From positions 2,624,059 to 2,688,058 of the forward strand of contig KI632513.1 in assembly GCA_000504425.1 (NCBI GenBank): 64,000 bases of DNA. The letters run 5' to 3'. The DNA comes from Rhodopseudomonas palustris JSC-3b (GTDB lineage: Bacteria > Pseudomonadota > Alphaproteobacteria > Rhizobiales > Xanthobacteraceae). A program made the translations under genes and the position numbers. The notes beneath the pieces were generated by a model. It searched no databases. It worked only from the letters and a program-made list of their open reading frames with translations, and had not been told where the DNA came from. Below, one piece after another: positions 16,841 through 25,059 of the stretch (positions are counted from its first letter, which is position 1; every line of letters starts with the position of its first letter).

Positions 16841-18904
16841 ATGCACTACGGCATCGTGTTCGCACCGCTGGTTCCGACGCTGGTGCTGTGGGTCGCGCTC
16901 GGCGCGGTGCTGCTGATCGCGGCGCTGCTGCTGATCGGCCGACGGCGCGGCGCGCTACTACGCATCGCGGCGCTGGCGCTGCTGGTGCTGGCGCTCGCCA
17001 ACCCGTCGTTCACCCGCGAGCAGCGCGAACCGCTCAGTTCCGTCGCCGCGGTGGTGATCGACAACAGCCCGAGCCAGAATTTCGGCACGCGCCGGCAGGA
17101 AACCGCCGCGGCGCGCGAGGCGCTGCTGGAGCGGCTGCAGCAGATCAAGGGCCTGGAAGTACGCGTGGTCGAAGCCGGGCGCGCCGATGGCGAGACCGAC
17201 GGCACGCAATTGTTTGGCGCGCTCGCCTCCGCGCTCGCCGATGTGCCGACCGACCGGGTCGCCGGCGCGTTCCTGATCAGCGACGGCCGCGTGCATGACG
17301 TGCCGGCCAATGCCGCCGCGCTCGGCTTCCAGGCGCCGGTGCACGCGCTGATCACCGGCAGCAAGGACGAGCGCGACCGCCGGATCGCCATCACCGCCGC
17401 GCCGCGCTTTGGCATCGTCGGCCAGTTCCAGACCGTGACGTTCCGGCTCGATGATCAAGGCATCAGCGGCGGCCGCGCCCGCGTTGCGGTGCGCCGCGAC
17501 GGCGAGACCGTGGCCGAGCGCACCATGGCGAGCGGCGAGATCGCCAGCGTGAAGATCGAGATCAAGCACGCCGGCGCCAATATCGTGGAAATCGAAGCCT
17601 CGCCGGTCGAAAACGAACTGACGCTGGTCAACAACCGCGCGGTGATCGCGATCGACGGCGTGCGCGACAAGCTGCGCGTGCTGCTCGTGTCGGGCGAGCC
17701 GCATTCTGGCGAGCGCACCTGGCGCAATCTGCTGAAATCGGACGCCAGCGTCGATCTGGTGCATTTCACCATTCTGCGGCCGCCGGAGAAGCAGGACGGC
17801 ACGCCGATCAACGAATTGTCGCTGATCGCCTTCCCGACCCGCGAGCTGTTCCAGCAGAAGATCAACGAATTTCAGCTGATCATCTTCGATCGCTACGCGC
17901 GGCAGGGCGTGCTGCCGATCGCCTATTTCGACAACATCGCACGCTATGTGAAGAATGGCGGCGCGGTGCTGGTGTCGGCCGGGCCGGACTACGCCTCGAT
18001 CACTTCGATCTGGCGCACGCCGCTCGACACGGTGCTGCCGGCCGAGCCGGTCGGCGTCACCGAAAAGCCGTTCCACGCCCATCTCAGCGACAGCGGCAAG
18101 CGGCATCCGGTGACGCGCGGGCTGGAAGGCTCGGCCTCCGAGCCGCCGCGCTGGAGCCGGTTCTTCCGCACGGTCGATACCCGCAATGTCGCGGTGCCGC
18201 CGGTGATGACCGGCGCCGACGGCAAGCCGCTGCTCTTGCTGTCGCGCTATGGCGAGGGCCGGGTCGCGCTGCTTTTGTCCGACCACATCTGGCTGTGGGC
18301 GCGCGGCTTTGAGGGCGGCGGCCCGCATCTCGATCTGCTGCGGCGCATGTCGCACTGGCTGATGAAGCAGCCCGACCTCGAAGAGGAAGCGCTGAAACTC
18401 TCGGTGCAAGGCCGCGATCTCATGGTGCTGCGCCAGACCATGGCCGACAGCGTCAAGCCGGTGACGGTGACCTCGCCATCCGGCACCAGCCGCGACATCA
18501 CGCTGAGCGCCGGCGATCCCGGCGCCTGGCGCGCCACCGTTCCGGCCGACGAGCTCGGGCTGTGGCAGGCCAGCGACGGCAATCTGAAAGCGCTGATCAA
18601 TGTCGGGCCGCTCAACCCGAAAGAGTTTTCGGAAGTGACCTCGACCACCGAGGTGCTGAAGCCGCTCAGCGAAGCGACCGGCGGCGCGGCGCGGCGTATC
18701 GCCAGCGCGGGCCAGGTCGAGCTGCCGCGCATCGTGCCGGTGCATTCGGCCGGTTCATTCCGCGGCGACAATTGGCTCGGCGTGCGCATGCGCGATGCCA
18801 GCGTCGTCACCGGCGTCGGCGTGCTGCCGGTGTTTGCGGGCTTGATCGGGCTGTTGCTGCTGCTCGGCGCCCTCGCCGCCACCTGGCTGCGCGAAGGCAA
18901 ATAG
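16841..18904 (+). CDS. large membrane protein with amidotransferase-like domain (MoxR operon)
   Basis: A 687-residue protein with two or three N-terminal helices (VLWVALGAVLLIAALLLIG, IAALALLVLALANPSF), a vWA-like segment (VAAVVIDNSPSQNFGTRRQ), an Ig-like middle (RIAITAAPRFGIVGQFQTV) and a class I glutamine-amidotransferase-like region (LRVLLVSGEPHSGERTWRNLL...LIIFDRY...GGAVLVSAGP) lacking an obvious catalytic cysteine. One C-terminal helix ends the protein. GGAGG precedes ATG 16841. It belongs with the MoxR / DUF58 / DUF4159 genes, now split from them by the toxin-antitoxin pair. Confidence 0.8.
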   Translation: MHYGIVFAPLVPTLVLWVALGAVLLIAALLLIGRRRGALLRIAALALLVLALANPSFTREQREPLSSVAAVVIDNSPSQNFGTRRQETAAAREALLERLQQIKGLEVRVVEAGRADGETDGTQLFGALASALADVPTDRVAGAFLISDGRVHDVPANAAALGFQAPVHALITGSKDERDRRIAITAAPRFGIVGQFQTVTFRLDDQGISGGRARVAVRRDGETVAERTMASGEIASVKIEIKHAGANIVEIEASPVENELTLVNNRAVIAIDGVRDKLRVLLVSGEPHSGERTWRNLLKSDASVDLVHFTILRPPEKQDGTPINELSLIAFPTRELFQQKINEFQLIIFDRYARQGVLPIAYFDNIARYVKNGGAVLVSAGPDYASITSIWRTPLDTVLPAEPVGVTEKPFHAHLSDSGKRHPVTRGLEGSASEPPRWSRFFRTVDTRNVAVPPVMTGADGKPLLLLSRYGEGRVALLLSDHIWLWARGFEGGGPHLDLLRRMSHWLMKQPDLEEEALKLSVQGRDLMVLRQTMADSVKPVTVTSPSGTSRDITLSAGDPGAWRATVPADELGLWQASDGNLKALINVGPLNPKEFSEVTSTTEVLKPLSEATGGAARRIASAGQVELPRIVPVHSAGSFRGDNWLGVRMRDASVVTGVGVLPVFAGLIGLLLLLGALAATWLREGK

Positions 18905-18907
18905 CGG

Positions 18908-18932
18908 GAGGCGTGGCCGAAGCTCACGCCTC
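18908..18932. terminator. hairpin between convergent genes
   Basis: GAGGCGTG and CACGCCTC form a perfect 8-bp stem with a 9-nt loop, placed between the ends of two convergent genes. There is no T-run, so termination strength is uncertain. Confidence 0.5.
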
Positions 18933-18949
18933 TCCGCATGCAATGTCAG

Positions 18950-20083
18950 TTACGAGCGTCCACGCTGCCATTCGTCGGCGACCGCGGCGAGGTCGGCGCT
19001 CTCGGTGGCGCGGATTGCCGAGGGCGTGCGCGAGAACCGCGGCGCCGGCGCCGGCTGCGTAATGCCGTCATGCTGCACGAACACCTGGCGCGCCGCCATA
19101 TGCGGATGGTGCGGCGCTTCGGTCAGCGACAGCACCGGCGCGAAACAGACGTCGGTGCCCTCCATGATCGCGCACCATTCGGCGCGGGTCTTGGTCTTGA
19201 ACACCTCGGCCATCTTCTCTTTCAGCGCCGGCCAGTCCTTCGGGCTCAGCTGCCGGTCGAACAGCGGATCGTCGAGCCCGGCGAGCTTGCGCAGCTCGGC
19301 ATAAAACTGCGGCTCGATCGAACCGAGCGCTACGAACTCTCCGTCCTTGCACTCATAGGTGCCGTAGAAATGCGCGCCGCCATCGAGCAGATTGCTGTCA
19401 CGGCCATCCTTCCAGCGCTTGGCCGCCGCCAATTCGCAGAACAGCGACATCAGCGAGGCCGCGCCGTCGCACATCGCGGCATCGACCACCTGGCCCTGCC
19501 CGGAGCGCTGCGCTTCGAGCAGCGCGGCCAGCACGCCGACCACCAGATAGAGCGCGCCGCCGCCATAGTCGCCGACCAGATTGAGCGGCGGCACCGGCTT
19601 ATCCTTGGGGCCGATCGCGGCCAGCGCGCCGGTCAGCGCGATATAATTGATGTCGTGACCGGCGGCGTTCTTGAGCGGGCCGGACTGGCCCCAGCCGGTC
19701 ATGCGGCCGTAAACGAGCCGCGGATTGCGCGCCAGCACCACATCGGGGCCAAAGCCGAGCCGCTCCATCACCCCGGGGCGAAAGCCTTCGATCAGCGCAT
19801 CGGCGCCGTCCAGCAGTTTCAGCACCTCGGCCGCGCATTGCGGGTCCTTCAGATCGGCGACGATTTCGCGGCGGCCGCGCATCATCACCCCGCCGCGCAG
19901 CCCGAGCTGCTGCGCGCCGCGGGTCAGCGTCACCACCTCGGCGCCCATATCGGCCAGCATCATCGAGGCGAACGGGCCGGGCCCGAGCCCGGCGAATTCC
20001 ACGATGCGCAGGCCGGCGAGCGGGCCGGAGCGAGCCGCGGCCGGAGACGGATGGGAGGCGGACGAAGTCAGGGTGTCAGTCAC
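18950..20083 (-). CDS. CaiB/BaiF family CoA-transferase (alpha-methylacyl-CoA racemase-like)
   Basis: A 377-residue family III CoA-transferase. The N-terminus [31 protein letters not shown] and the [30 protein letters not shown] stretch are typical of alpha-methylacyl-CoA racemases, including the HDINYxAL motif. GTG 20083 with GGA upstream is the likely start; the open frame extends to 20164 without a better start. No other branched-chain lipid genes are adjacent, so the substrate is not evident. Confidence 0.88.
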   Translation of the reverse strand: MTDTLTSSASHPSPAAARSGPLAGLRIVEFAGLGPGPFASMMLADMGAEVVTLTRGAQQLGLRGGVMMRGRREIVADLKDPQCAAEVLKLLDGADALIEGFRPGVMERLGFGPDVVLARNPRLVYGRMTGWGQSGPLKNAAGHDINYIALTGALAAIGPKDKPVPPLNLVGDYGGGALYLVVGVLAALLEAQRSGQGQVVDAAMCDGAASLMSLFCELAAAKRWKDGRDSNLLDGGAHFYGTYECKDGEFVALGSIEPQFYAELRKLAGLDDPLFDRQLSPKDWPALKEKMAEVFKTKTRAEWCAIMEGTDVCFAPVLSLTEAPHHPHMAARQVFVQHDGITQPAPAPRFSRTPSAIRATESADLAAVADEWQRGRS

Positions 20084-20421
20084 GAGGCGTTTCCGTTGTT
20101 TGGCGGCGGCCGCTGCCCGGCCGCGTTTGAGGCCGAGATTGTGCCGCGGCCGCCAAACCGGCACAAGCGCACCCGCCGCGCCGCTCCACGCAAAGTTGCG
20201 CGGCGAATTCCGCGCGGTGGTCGCCGGCAGCGTCTCAACGCAATTTCAATCAGTTGAGCGGCGGATAGCGCCGATTTGACGCCCCCCGCGCGGCCGCTGG
20301 AATCCGGCGCTCAGCCTTGCTCCCGACCACCGGCCGGACCGATTAGAACCGCTAAAGATATATCTTGAAGAGATATGTTTCCCGCTATATCGTCCTCATG
20401 AACTCAGAACGGAAACGGGTC
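20084..20421. other. divergent intergenic region
   Basis: This region separates the CoA-transferase and PadR genes. A palindromic AT-rich site near 20356 is listed separately; the rest is GC-rich and featureless. Confidence 0.5.
20356..20376. promoter_or_regulatory. PadR-type operator candidate
   Basis: AGATATATCT is a perfect 10-bp palindrome at 20356-20365. It overlaps a second inverted repeat, ATATCT (20360-20365) / AGATAT (20371-20376) with 5 bp between. PadR-family proteins often bind such ATAT-rich palindromes at their own promoter, and the padR-like gene starts 46 bp downstream. Confidence 0.6.
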
Positions 20422-21033
20422 ATGAGTATCAGCGACACGAATGGACGGCGCTGTGGCGGCATGGGCTGCCAGGGTGGCGGCCGGCGCGGCTTTGGGCGAG
20501 GCCTCGGCCGCGGGTTTGGCGGCGATGGCGAAATGATGCGCGGCCGGATGCTGGCGCAGGGTGATCTGCGCCTGATCGCGCTGGCGCTGATCGCCGAGCA
20601 GCCGCGCCACGGCTATGACATCATCAAGGTGCTGGAAGAGAAGACCGCTGGTGTCTATGCGCCGAGCCCCGGCGTGGTCTATCCGACCCTTACTTTCCTG
20701 GAAGATCTCGGCTACCTGTCGTCGCAACAGGAAGGCACCAAGAAGCTCTATGTGCTCACCGAGGAAGGCCGCGGTCACTTCGCCGACAATCGCGCCATCG
20801 CCGAAGCGGTGCTGAGCCGCTTGGCCGCGCTCGGCGAACGCGCGCTGCGCCAGCGCAGCGATGATCAGGCCGAAAGCCGCGATGAACTCGGTCCCGGGCT
20901 GCCGCCGCTGCTCCGGGCCGCACTGCTCAATCTGCAACAAGTCGCCGCTCAGCAATTGGCCCACAATCCGGAGGCTGAAGCCGAACTGGTGGCGATCCTT
21001 GCCCGTACTGCCGCGGAGCTGCGCAAGGCGTAG
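20422..21033 (+). CDS. PadR-family transcriptional regulator with Gly/Cys-rich N-terminus
   Basis: A 203-residue regulator. The winged helix spans about 55-130, with motifs LIALALIAEQPRHGYDIIKVLEE and PSPGVVYPTLTFLEDLGYLSSQQEGTKKLY. Before it is a roughly 35-residue Gly/Arg-rich stretch holding CGGMGC, which might bind a metal or cluster. A coiled C-terminal helix follows, as in PadR dimers. ATG 20422 is preferred over ATG 20398, which lacks a Shine-Dalgarno. A second Rieske gene follows 76 bp downstream, so it may be a regulated target. Confidence 0.9.
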   Translation: MSISDTNGRRCGGMGCQGGGRRGFGRGLGRGFGGDGEMMRGRMLAQGDLRLIALALIAEQPRHGYDIIKVLEEKTAGVYAPSPGVVYPTLTFLEDLGYLSSQQEGTKKLYVLTEEGRGHFADNRAIAEAVLSRLAALGERALRQRSDDQAESRDELGPGLPPLLRAALLNLQQVAAQQLAHNPEAEAELVAILARTAAELRKA

Positions 21034-21109
21034 CACGCACCGCTTCGATCGATCTGTTTGCCGTTTCACTGGCGATGGCGCCAAGCGCCATGCCGATAGG
21101 AGGTCCTAA

Positions 21110-21646
21110 ATGACAACAGCCCTACCTGCCACACCCACCCGCCGCGACTTCCTGTTCGTGGCCACCGGCGCCGTTGCGGCGGTCGGCGCGGCTGCGGTGA
21201 CGTGGCCGTTCATCTCGCAGCTCAATCCGGACGCCTCCGCGGTGGCCGCCGGTGCGCCGATCGAAGTCGATCTGGCGCCGATCGCCGAAGGCCAGTCGAT
21301 CAAGGTGTTTTGGCGCGGCCAGCCGATCTTCATCAATCATCGCACGCCGGAAGAGATCGCGTTCGCGCGCGATACCAATTGGCAGAGCCTGCGCGACCCG
21401 CAGCCCGATGATAAGCGCGTCAAGGCCGGTCATGAGCAGTGGCTGGTGGTGGTCGGCATCTGCACCCATCTCGGCTGCATCCCGACCTATCACCAGGGCG
21501 ATTACCATGGCTGGTTCTGCCAGTGCCACGGCTCGCAATACGACTCCTCGGGCCGCGTGCGCGCTGGTCCGGCCCCGGCCAATCTGGCGCTGGTGCCGTA
21601 CGAGTTCATGTCCGACAGCAAGATCGTGATCGGCCAGACCGCCTGA
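21110..21646 (+). CDS. second Rieske iron-sulfur protein (orphan bc1-type paralogue)
   Basis: A 178-residue protein very similar to FbcF of this window: the [20 protein letters not shown] anchor, the [17 protein letters not shown] linker, and cluster motifs CTHLGC and CQCHGS. An ideal TAGGAGG precedes ATG 21110. No cytochrome b or c1 gene accompanies it; it follows a PadR gene and is followed by a terminator. It could replace FbcF in the bc1 complex under particular conditions. That role is inferred from similarity alone. Confidence 0.92.
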   Translation: MTTALPATPTRRDFLFVATGAVAAVGAAAVTWPFISQLNPDASAVAAGAPIEVDLAPIAEGQSIKVFWRGQPIFINHRTPEEIAFARDTNWQSLRDPQPDDKRVKAGHEQWLVVVGICTHLGCIPTYHQGDYHGWFCQCHGSQYDSSGRVRAGPAPANLALVPYEFMSDSKIVIGQTA

Positions 21647-21668
21647 TCGATCCCGCCAGCTACCTCCG

Positions 21669-21710
21669 CGGCCGGCGACGCGAGCAATCCGCGCCGCCGG
21701 CCGTTTTTTT
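21669..21710 (+). terminator. intrinsic terminator after the second Rieske gene
   Basis: A perfect 9-bp stem, CGGCCGGCG / CGCCGGCCG, with a 17-nt loop is followed directly by seven T residues. It lies 23 bp after the Rieske stop codon and 20 bp before the NifX-like start, so part of the transcription probably ends here. Confidence 0.85.
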
Positions 21711-21729
21711 GACCCGATTGGAGACCCCG

Positions 21730-22215
21730 ATGCGTATTGCCGTTGCCAGCCAGAATTTCCGCACCATCACCGGCCATGCCGGCATGACCCGCCGCTTCAT
21801 GGTGTTTGAAGCCGCCGCCGGCCAGCCCTGCGCCGAGGTGGAGCGGATCGAACTGGCCAAGGATCAGGCGATCCACGAATTCAAGGGCGATGGCCCGCAC
21901 CCGCTCGACAGCGTGCAGGTGGTGATTGCCGGCAGCGCCGGCACCGGCTTTGTCAACCGCATGGCGGCGCGCGGCATTGCCGCGGTGACCACCGACGAGA
22001 CCGATCCGGTCACCGCGGTCACCGACTATGTCGCCGGCCGGCTGCAGACCTCGGCGCCGCACGCCCATGATCATGAGCATGGTCACGATCATCACCATGA
22101 TCATGACCACCATCACCACGACCACGATCATGACCACCATCACGGCCATGAGCATGGCCATCAGCACGGCAGCAAGGAAGGCTGCTGCGGCAACTGCACC
22201 TGCGGCAGCAACTAA
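21730..22215 (+). CDS. NifX/NifB-like dinitrogenase cofactor-family protein with His-rich tail
   Basis: A 161-residue protein. Residues 1-108 are a NifX/NafY-like domain (MRIAVASQNFRTITGHAGMTRRFMVFE...VQVVIAGSAGTGFVNRMAARGI) of the family that binds iron-molybdenum cofactor precursors or other clusters. The C-terminal part is an extreme His/Asp run (about 112-150) followed by CCGNCTCGS, suggesting a metal store or sensor, for example for nickel, zinc or iron. No nif genes are nearby. It is separated from the second Rieske gene by a terminator, so it may have its own promoter. Confidence 0.85.
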   Translation: MRIAVASQNFRTITGHAGMTRRFMVFEAAAGQPCAEVERIELAKDQAIHEFKGDGPHPLDSVQVVIAGSAGTGFVNRMAARGIAAVTTDETDPVTAVTDYVAGRLQTSAPHAHDHEHGHDHHHDHDHHHHDHDHDHHHGHEHGHQHGSKEGCCGNCTCGSN

Positions 22216-22224
22216 CCGCTAGGT

Positions 22225-22242
22225 ATGACGCCAAGGCGTCAT
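22225..22242. other. perfect 8-bp inverted repeat after the NifX-like gene
   Basis: ATGACGCC and GGCGTCAT are separated by AA. The site lies 10 bp after the stop codon. It could form a tight hairpin acting as a weak terminator, or be a protein-binding site; no T-run follows. Confidence 0.4.
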
Positions 22243-22343
22243 CAACACCACAGCGGTCCGGGTTCGGCTTGGCGCGGAACCGGGACCGCTGGCAAAATTG
22301 CAGCTTCGCACCATTGTCGTATAACGAACGGCCACGGAGCTGC

Positions 22344-22823
22344 ATGACCATGACCGACGATCGCGCCGACCGCCCGAACAAACTGCCCTGGCCGCCGATG
22401 CTGATGGTGGCGACCGCATTGGCCGCGATCGGGCTCGGCATGATCTTGCCGCTGCACTTGTTCGAGGCGTGGTGGCTGACGCTGCCCGGTGTGCTGCTGG
22501 TCGCGATCGGCCTTGGCCTCGATGTGTGGGCGATCACCACCATGCGCCGCGCCGCCACCAACGTGCTGCCGCACCGCGCCGCCGATCAGCTCGTCACCTC
22601 CGGCCCGTTCCGTTTCAGCCGCAACCCGATCTATCTCGGTAATTCGCTGCTGCTGCTCGGCATCGGCCTTGCGGGCGGCAATGCCTGGTTCATCGTCGGC
22701 GCGCTGGTATCGGCGCTGCTCGTCGACCGGCTGGCGATCCGGCGCGAGGAACAACATCTCGCCGCACGGTTCGGCGCGGCCTGGACCGCCTATGCGCAGC
22801 AGACGCCGCGCTGGCTGTTTTGA
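22344..22823 (+). CDS. isoprenylcysteine carboxylmethyltransferase-family membrane protein
   Basis: A 159-residue membrane protein of the ICMT/PEMT-like family. The C-terminal signature is TSGPFRFSRNPIYLGNSLLLLGIGL followed by the RREEQHLAARFGAAWTAYAQQTPRW motif that ends such enzymes. Four hydrophobic segments are visible. GGAG precedes ATG 22344. Prokaryotic members methylate unknown substrates. It may be independent of the PadR cluster. Confidence 0.85.
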   Translation: MTMTDDRADRPNKLPWPPMLMVATALAAIGLGMILPLHLFEAWWLTLPGVLLVAIGLGLDVWAITTMRRAATNVLPHRAADQLVTSGPFRFSRNPIYLGNSLLLLGIGLAGGNAWFIVGALVSALLVDRLAIRREEQHLAARFGAAWTAYAQQTPRWLF

Positions 22824-22938
22824 GAAATAAAACCCAATATATCGTTGACACCACAAGCCCAATTGCCAGTGTGTGTGCGCCGATGAAGCGGCTGGCGCGC
22901 GCCCGACCTAAAGCTAGATTGTGGAAATTTAACCATAC

Positions 22939-23082
22939 GTGGTGGAATACGAGCACAAGCTGTACTATATCTTGACACGTAGAGAATCAACAGGCGGGAA
23001 AGTTACCGCTTGGATCGAGCTGGGGGCCCTGTACGCCGCGAAGGCTCAAGTTCCTACTTGGGAACTCTCCATTTGGAGATAG
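22939..23082 (+). CDS. possible small ORF (about 47 codons) at the island boundary
   Basis: GTG 22939 (or 22942) opens a frame ending at TAG 23080-23082. The product begins VVEYEHKLYYIL and ends TWELSIWR. Its composition looks protein-like and its GC content is lower than that of the surrounding genes, but there is only a weak Shine-Dalgarno (GGAAA). It faces the DUF3800 gene. It may be a remnant of a larger gene. I recognise no domain. Confidence 0.25.
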   Translation: MVEYEHKLYYILTRRESTGGKVTAWIELGALYAAKAQVPTWELSIWR

Positions 23083-23097
23083 CGGCTATGGGGCCCT

Positions 23098-23937
23098 CTA
23101 CCCTTTCTTTCGCTTTCCGCCAGCAACCACCTCTCTGTTTGAGGCCCTGAAATTCCAGTGCCTGTAGTTGTGGTGCCATCGGTTCGAAAAATCGCCCTGA
23201 TGTCCGGTTGTGATTCCGACGTTGAAGTTCGGATAAAATCCGCGGATGCGTTTATTGATGTGCTTGTAGAGCTTTTCTTTCATCCGGGTTTTTGGCGCTC
23301 TCCTCTTGGAGCCTTCCGGTTTGTCTAGATGTTTGTCGTTCAGATAGAAATTCATCGCGCCGAGAACGACATCAAGGCACTGCAGAATGTCGTGATCGTG
23401 AGAGACAACTTCTGCAATATCTTGGCGCGCAATACTAACTCGCTTGCTTCTAAATTCGAGGCGGTTCGATAAACGAGCTAAGAAGGTCTTGAAGCTATCG
23501 ACCTGTGCAGCATTCAGGGGCAATTGATCGGGATAGATACGAATCTTGGTGCCTTCCCTGGCGTCAGGGCAGTAAACCAAGCCGAACGCGTGACGTATAA
23601 AGTAGTAGTACAGAATAGCGTACTGGTTCTTATAGTGATCTGGTGTTAGCCCCTTAGGCCTAACCGTATTCTGTGTAAACATGATGCGGACCTTGATTTC
23701 GCCGCGCGCGACAAAGTCCATAAAGAAGTCTGTAAGCTCAAGGTACTTTTTGAAGTAGTTGATTGAAATCTTGCTCCACTTCACTTCACCATTGAGGTTA
23801 AGGTCCTTTTTCTTTTGGGCAATTTCGGCACTAATTCGGTCGACGTCGGTAGCACTCACGATGGCGCCGCCGTAAAAATTCGAGAAGTGCCGACCCTTAC
23901 TTTCGGATTCGTCGCAGTAAATGATGTACTCGGCCAT
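23098..23937 (-). CDS. DUF3800 domain-containing protein
   Basis: A 279-residue protein starting MAEYIIYCDESESKG, the DUF3800 signature (YxDESG-like) of a predicted RNase H-fold nuclease. Further conserved acidic spots are IRIYPDQLP and HDHDILQCLDVVLGA. The C-terminus is Lys/Arg-rich. Base composition is markedly less GC-rich than in neighbouring genes, and a broken transposase lies just upstream, suggesting lateral transfer. DUF3800 proteins occur in mobile regions and defence contexts, but a specific role cannot be assigned here. Confidence 0.85.
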   Translation of the reverse strand: MAEYIIYCDESESKGRHFSNFYGGAIVSATDVDRISAEIAQKKKDLNLNGEVKWSKISINYFKKYLELTDFFMDFVARGEIKVRIMFTQNTVRPKGLTPDHYKNQYAILYYYFIRHAFGLVYCPDAREGTKIRIYPDQLPLNAAQVDSFKTFLARLSNRLEFRSKRVSIARQDIAEVVSHDHDILQCLDVVLGAMNFYLNDKHLDKPEGSKRRAPKTRMKEKLYKHINKRIRGFYPNFNVGITTGHQGDFSNRWHHNYRHWNFRASNREVVAGGKRKKG

Positions 23938-24135
23938 GTGGAGCGGTCTCGGTGACGAATCAGAGCAAAGAAACCTATAGCCGAGATGAGGCCGGGGAGA
24001 GAATGAAAGCGGCTCTCCGTGGCGCGCGTATCACAGGCCAGAAATCCCGAAGAAGCGGGGCGTGAAGCCCACAAGTAGTCTTGGTAAGGTTGAAACCAAC
24101 CCAACCAAAGCAAAGAGAACTGAGAAAAAATCTGG

Positions 24136-24353
24136 CTAGTGAGCCGAACTTCTGACGGCGGCATCCATGACGGTGCGCACGGTGACGGTGAAGTCCTTGC
24201 GGCAAGAGGCTTCGGCGCAACGATAAACGCCAGTCTTTTTAGTGGGGTAGCCCCGCAGTGCGGGCAGACCGGACCTTCGGGCCAAAGAACCTGCTCCAGA
24301 TACTCTCTGGCAGCTTCGTCATTGCTGAAACGAGGTTCGGTGTAGGCGGTCAT
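24136..24353 (-). pseudogene. remnant of an IS1595-type transposase (frameshifted, truncated)
   Basis: From ATG 24353 the frame reads FSNDEAAREYLEQVLWPEGPVCPHCGA, the N-terminal zinc ribbon of IS1595-family transposases. After that the matching sequence continues in another frame (KKTGVYRCAEASCRKDFTVTVRTVMD), indicating a frameshift, and ends at TAG 24136 with no DDE catalytic domain. It is a dead fragment at the edge of the DUF3800 island. Confidence 0.8.
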
Positions 24354-24360
24354 GGCTCCT

Positions 24361-24430
24361 AGCGTTTTCGAGCGAAGTGGATCCCGGTTCGCGTCAAGAA
24401 AACGCGTCAGACCATAAAGCTAGAGCTTCG
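24361..24430. repeat. family C intergenic repeat (copy 1)
   Basis: AGCGTTTTCGAGCGAAGTGG, then CCGGTTCGCGT and AAAACGCG, matches the reverse complement of 47223-47288 closely, including the TCAGA-CATAAAGCT tail. The outer AGCGTTTTC / GAAAACGCG-like parts are self-complementary. It is a short dispersed element of the kind common in this family. Confidence 0.65.
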
Positions 24431-24459
24431 GTTCCGATTCCATCAGAACCGAAGCTCTA
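24421..24459 (-). terminator. strong hairpin at the tadA stop codon
   Basis: TAGAGCTTCGGTTC and GAACCGAAGCTCTA form a perfect 14-bp stem with an 11-nt loop. On the minus strand its first three bases are the tadA stop codon. There is no clear T-run, so it may act as a transcript-stabilising 3' hairpin or weak terminator. Confidence 0.6.
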
Positions 24460-24903
24460 ACGCCGCGCCTGAAAGAACTCGCGCAGCAGCCGGGCGGCGC
24501 GCTGCTCGCCAAGCGCGGAATAGACCTCCGGCGCGTGATGGCAGGTCGGCTGCGCGAAGAACCGCACCCCGGAATCGACCGCCCCACCCTTGGGATCGGC
24601 GGCACCATAATACAGCCGCCGGATGCGCGCGAACGAGATCGCGGCCGCGCACATGGTACAGGGCTCCAGCGTCACATAGAGATCGCAGTCGATCAGCCGT
24701 TCGCTGCCGAGCAGCGCCGCCGCCTGGCGGATCGCCAGAATCTCGGCATGGGCGGTCGGATCACGGTCGGTCAGGGTACGGTTGCCGGCGCTGGCGATCA
24801 CCCGCTGGCCGTGCACCACCACGCAGCCGATCGGCACTTCGCCCGCGGCGCCGGCGGCCTCGGCGGCTTCGAGCGCCAAATCCATGAAAGATGGTGCGGA
24901 CAT
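24457..24903 (-). CDS. tadA: tRNA(Arg) adenosine-34 deaminase
   Basis: A 148-residue cytidine-deaminase-fold enzyme that makes inosine at the wobble position of tRNA-Arg(ACG). The zinc-site motifs HAE (DPTAHAEILAIRQ) and PCTMC (TLEPCTMCAAAI) are intact. I start at ATG 24903 (MSAPSFMDLALEAAEAAG); the frame extends to 24921 without better support. It diverges from the pseudouridine synthase gene across about 155 bp. Confidence 0.95.
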   Translation of the reverse strand: MSAPSFMDLALEAAEAAGAAGEVPIGCVVVHGQRVIASAGNRTLTDRDPTAHAEILAIRQAAALLGSERLIDCDLYVTLEPCTMCAAAISFARIRRLYYGAADPKGGAVDSGVRFFAQPTCHHAPEVYSALGEQRAARLLREFFQARR

Positions 24904-24946
24904 GCCTCGTGTCTTCGACAAAACTCTGCTAGGAGACCGCTTTCAG

Positions 24947-24969
24947 CAAAAGTGGATGCCGGTTTTGCG
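24947..24969. repeat. short REP-like hairpin
   Basis: GCAAAA and TTTTGC flank GTGGATGCCGG, a common short palindromic motif of rhizobial intergenic regions. It lies between the divergent tadA and pseudouridine synthase genes. Confidence 0.45.
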
Positions 24970-25059
24970 TGAGACTTCGCCTCGACGACAGCCAGTCGTG
25001 ACGCGAACCCGTTGACGCCGCCGTTCCCACCAGATCCCGGACACCGAAACGAGACTTTC

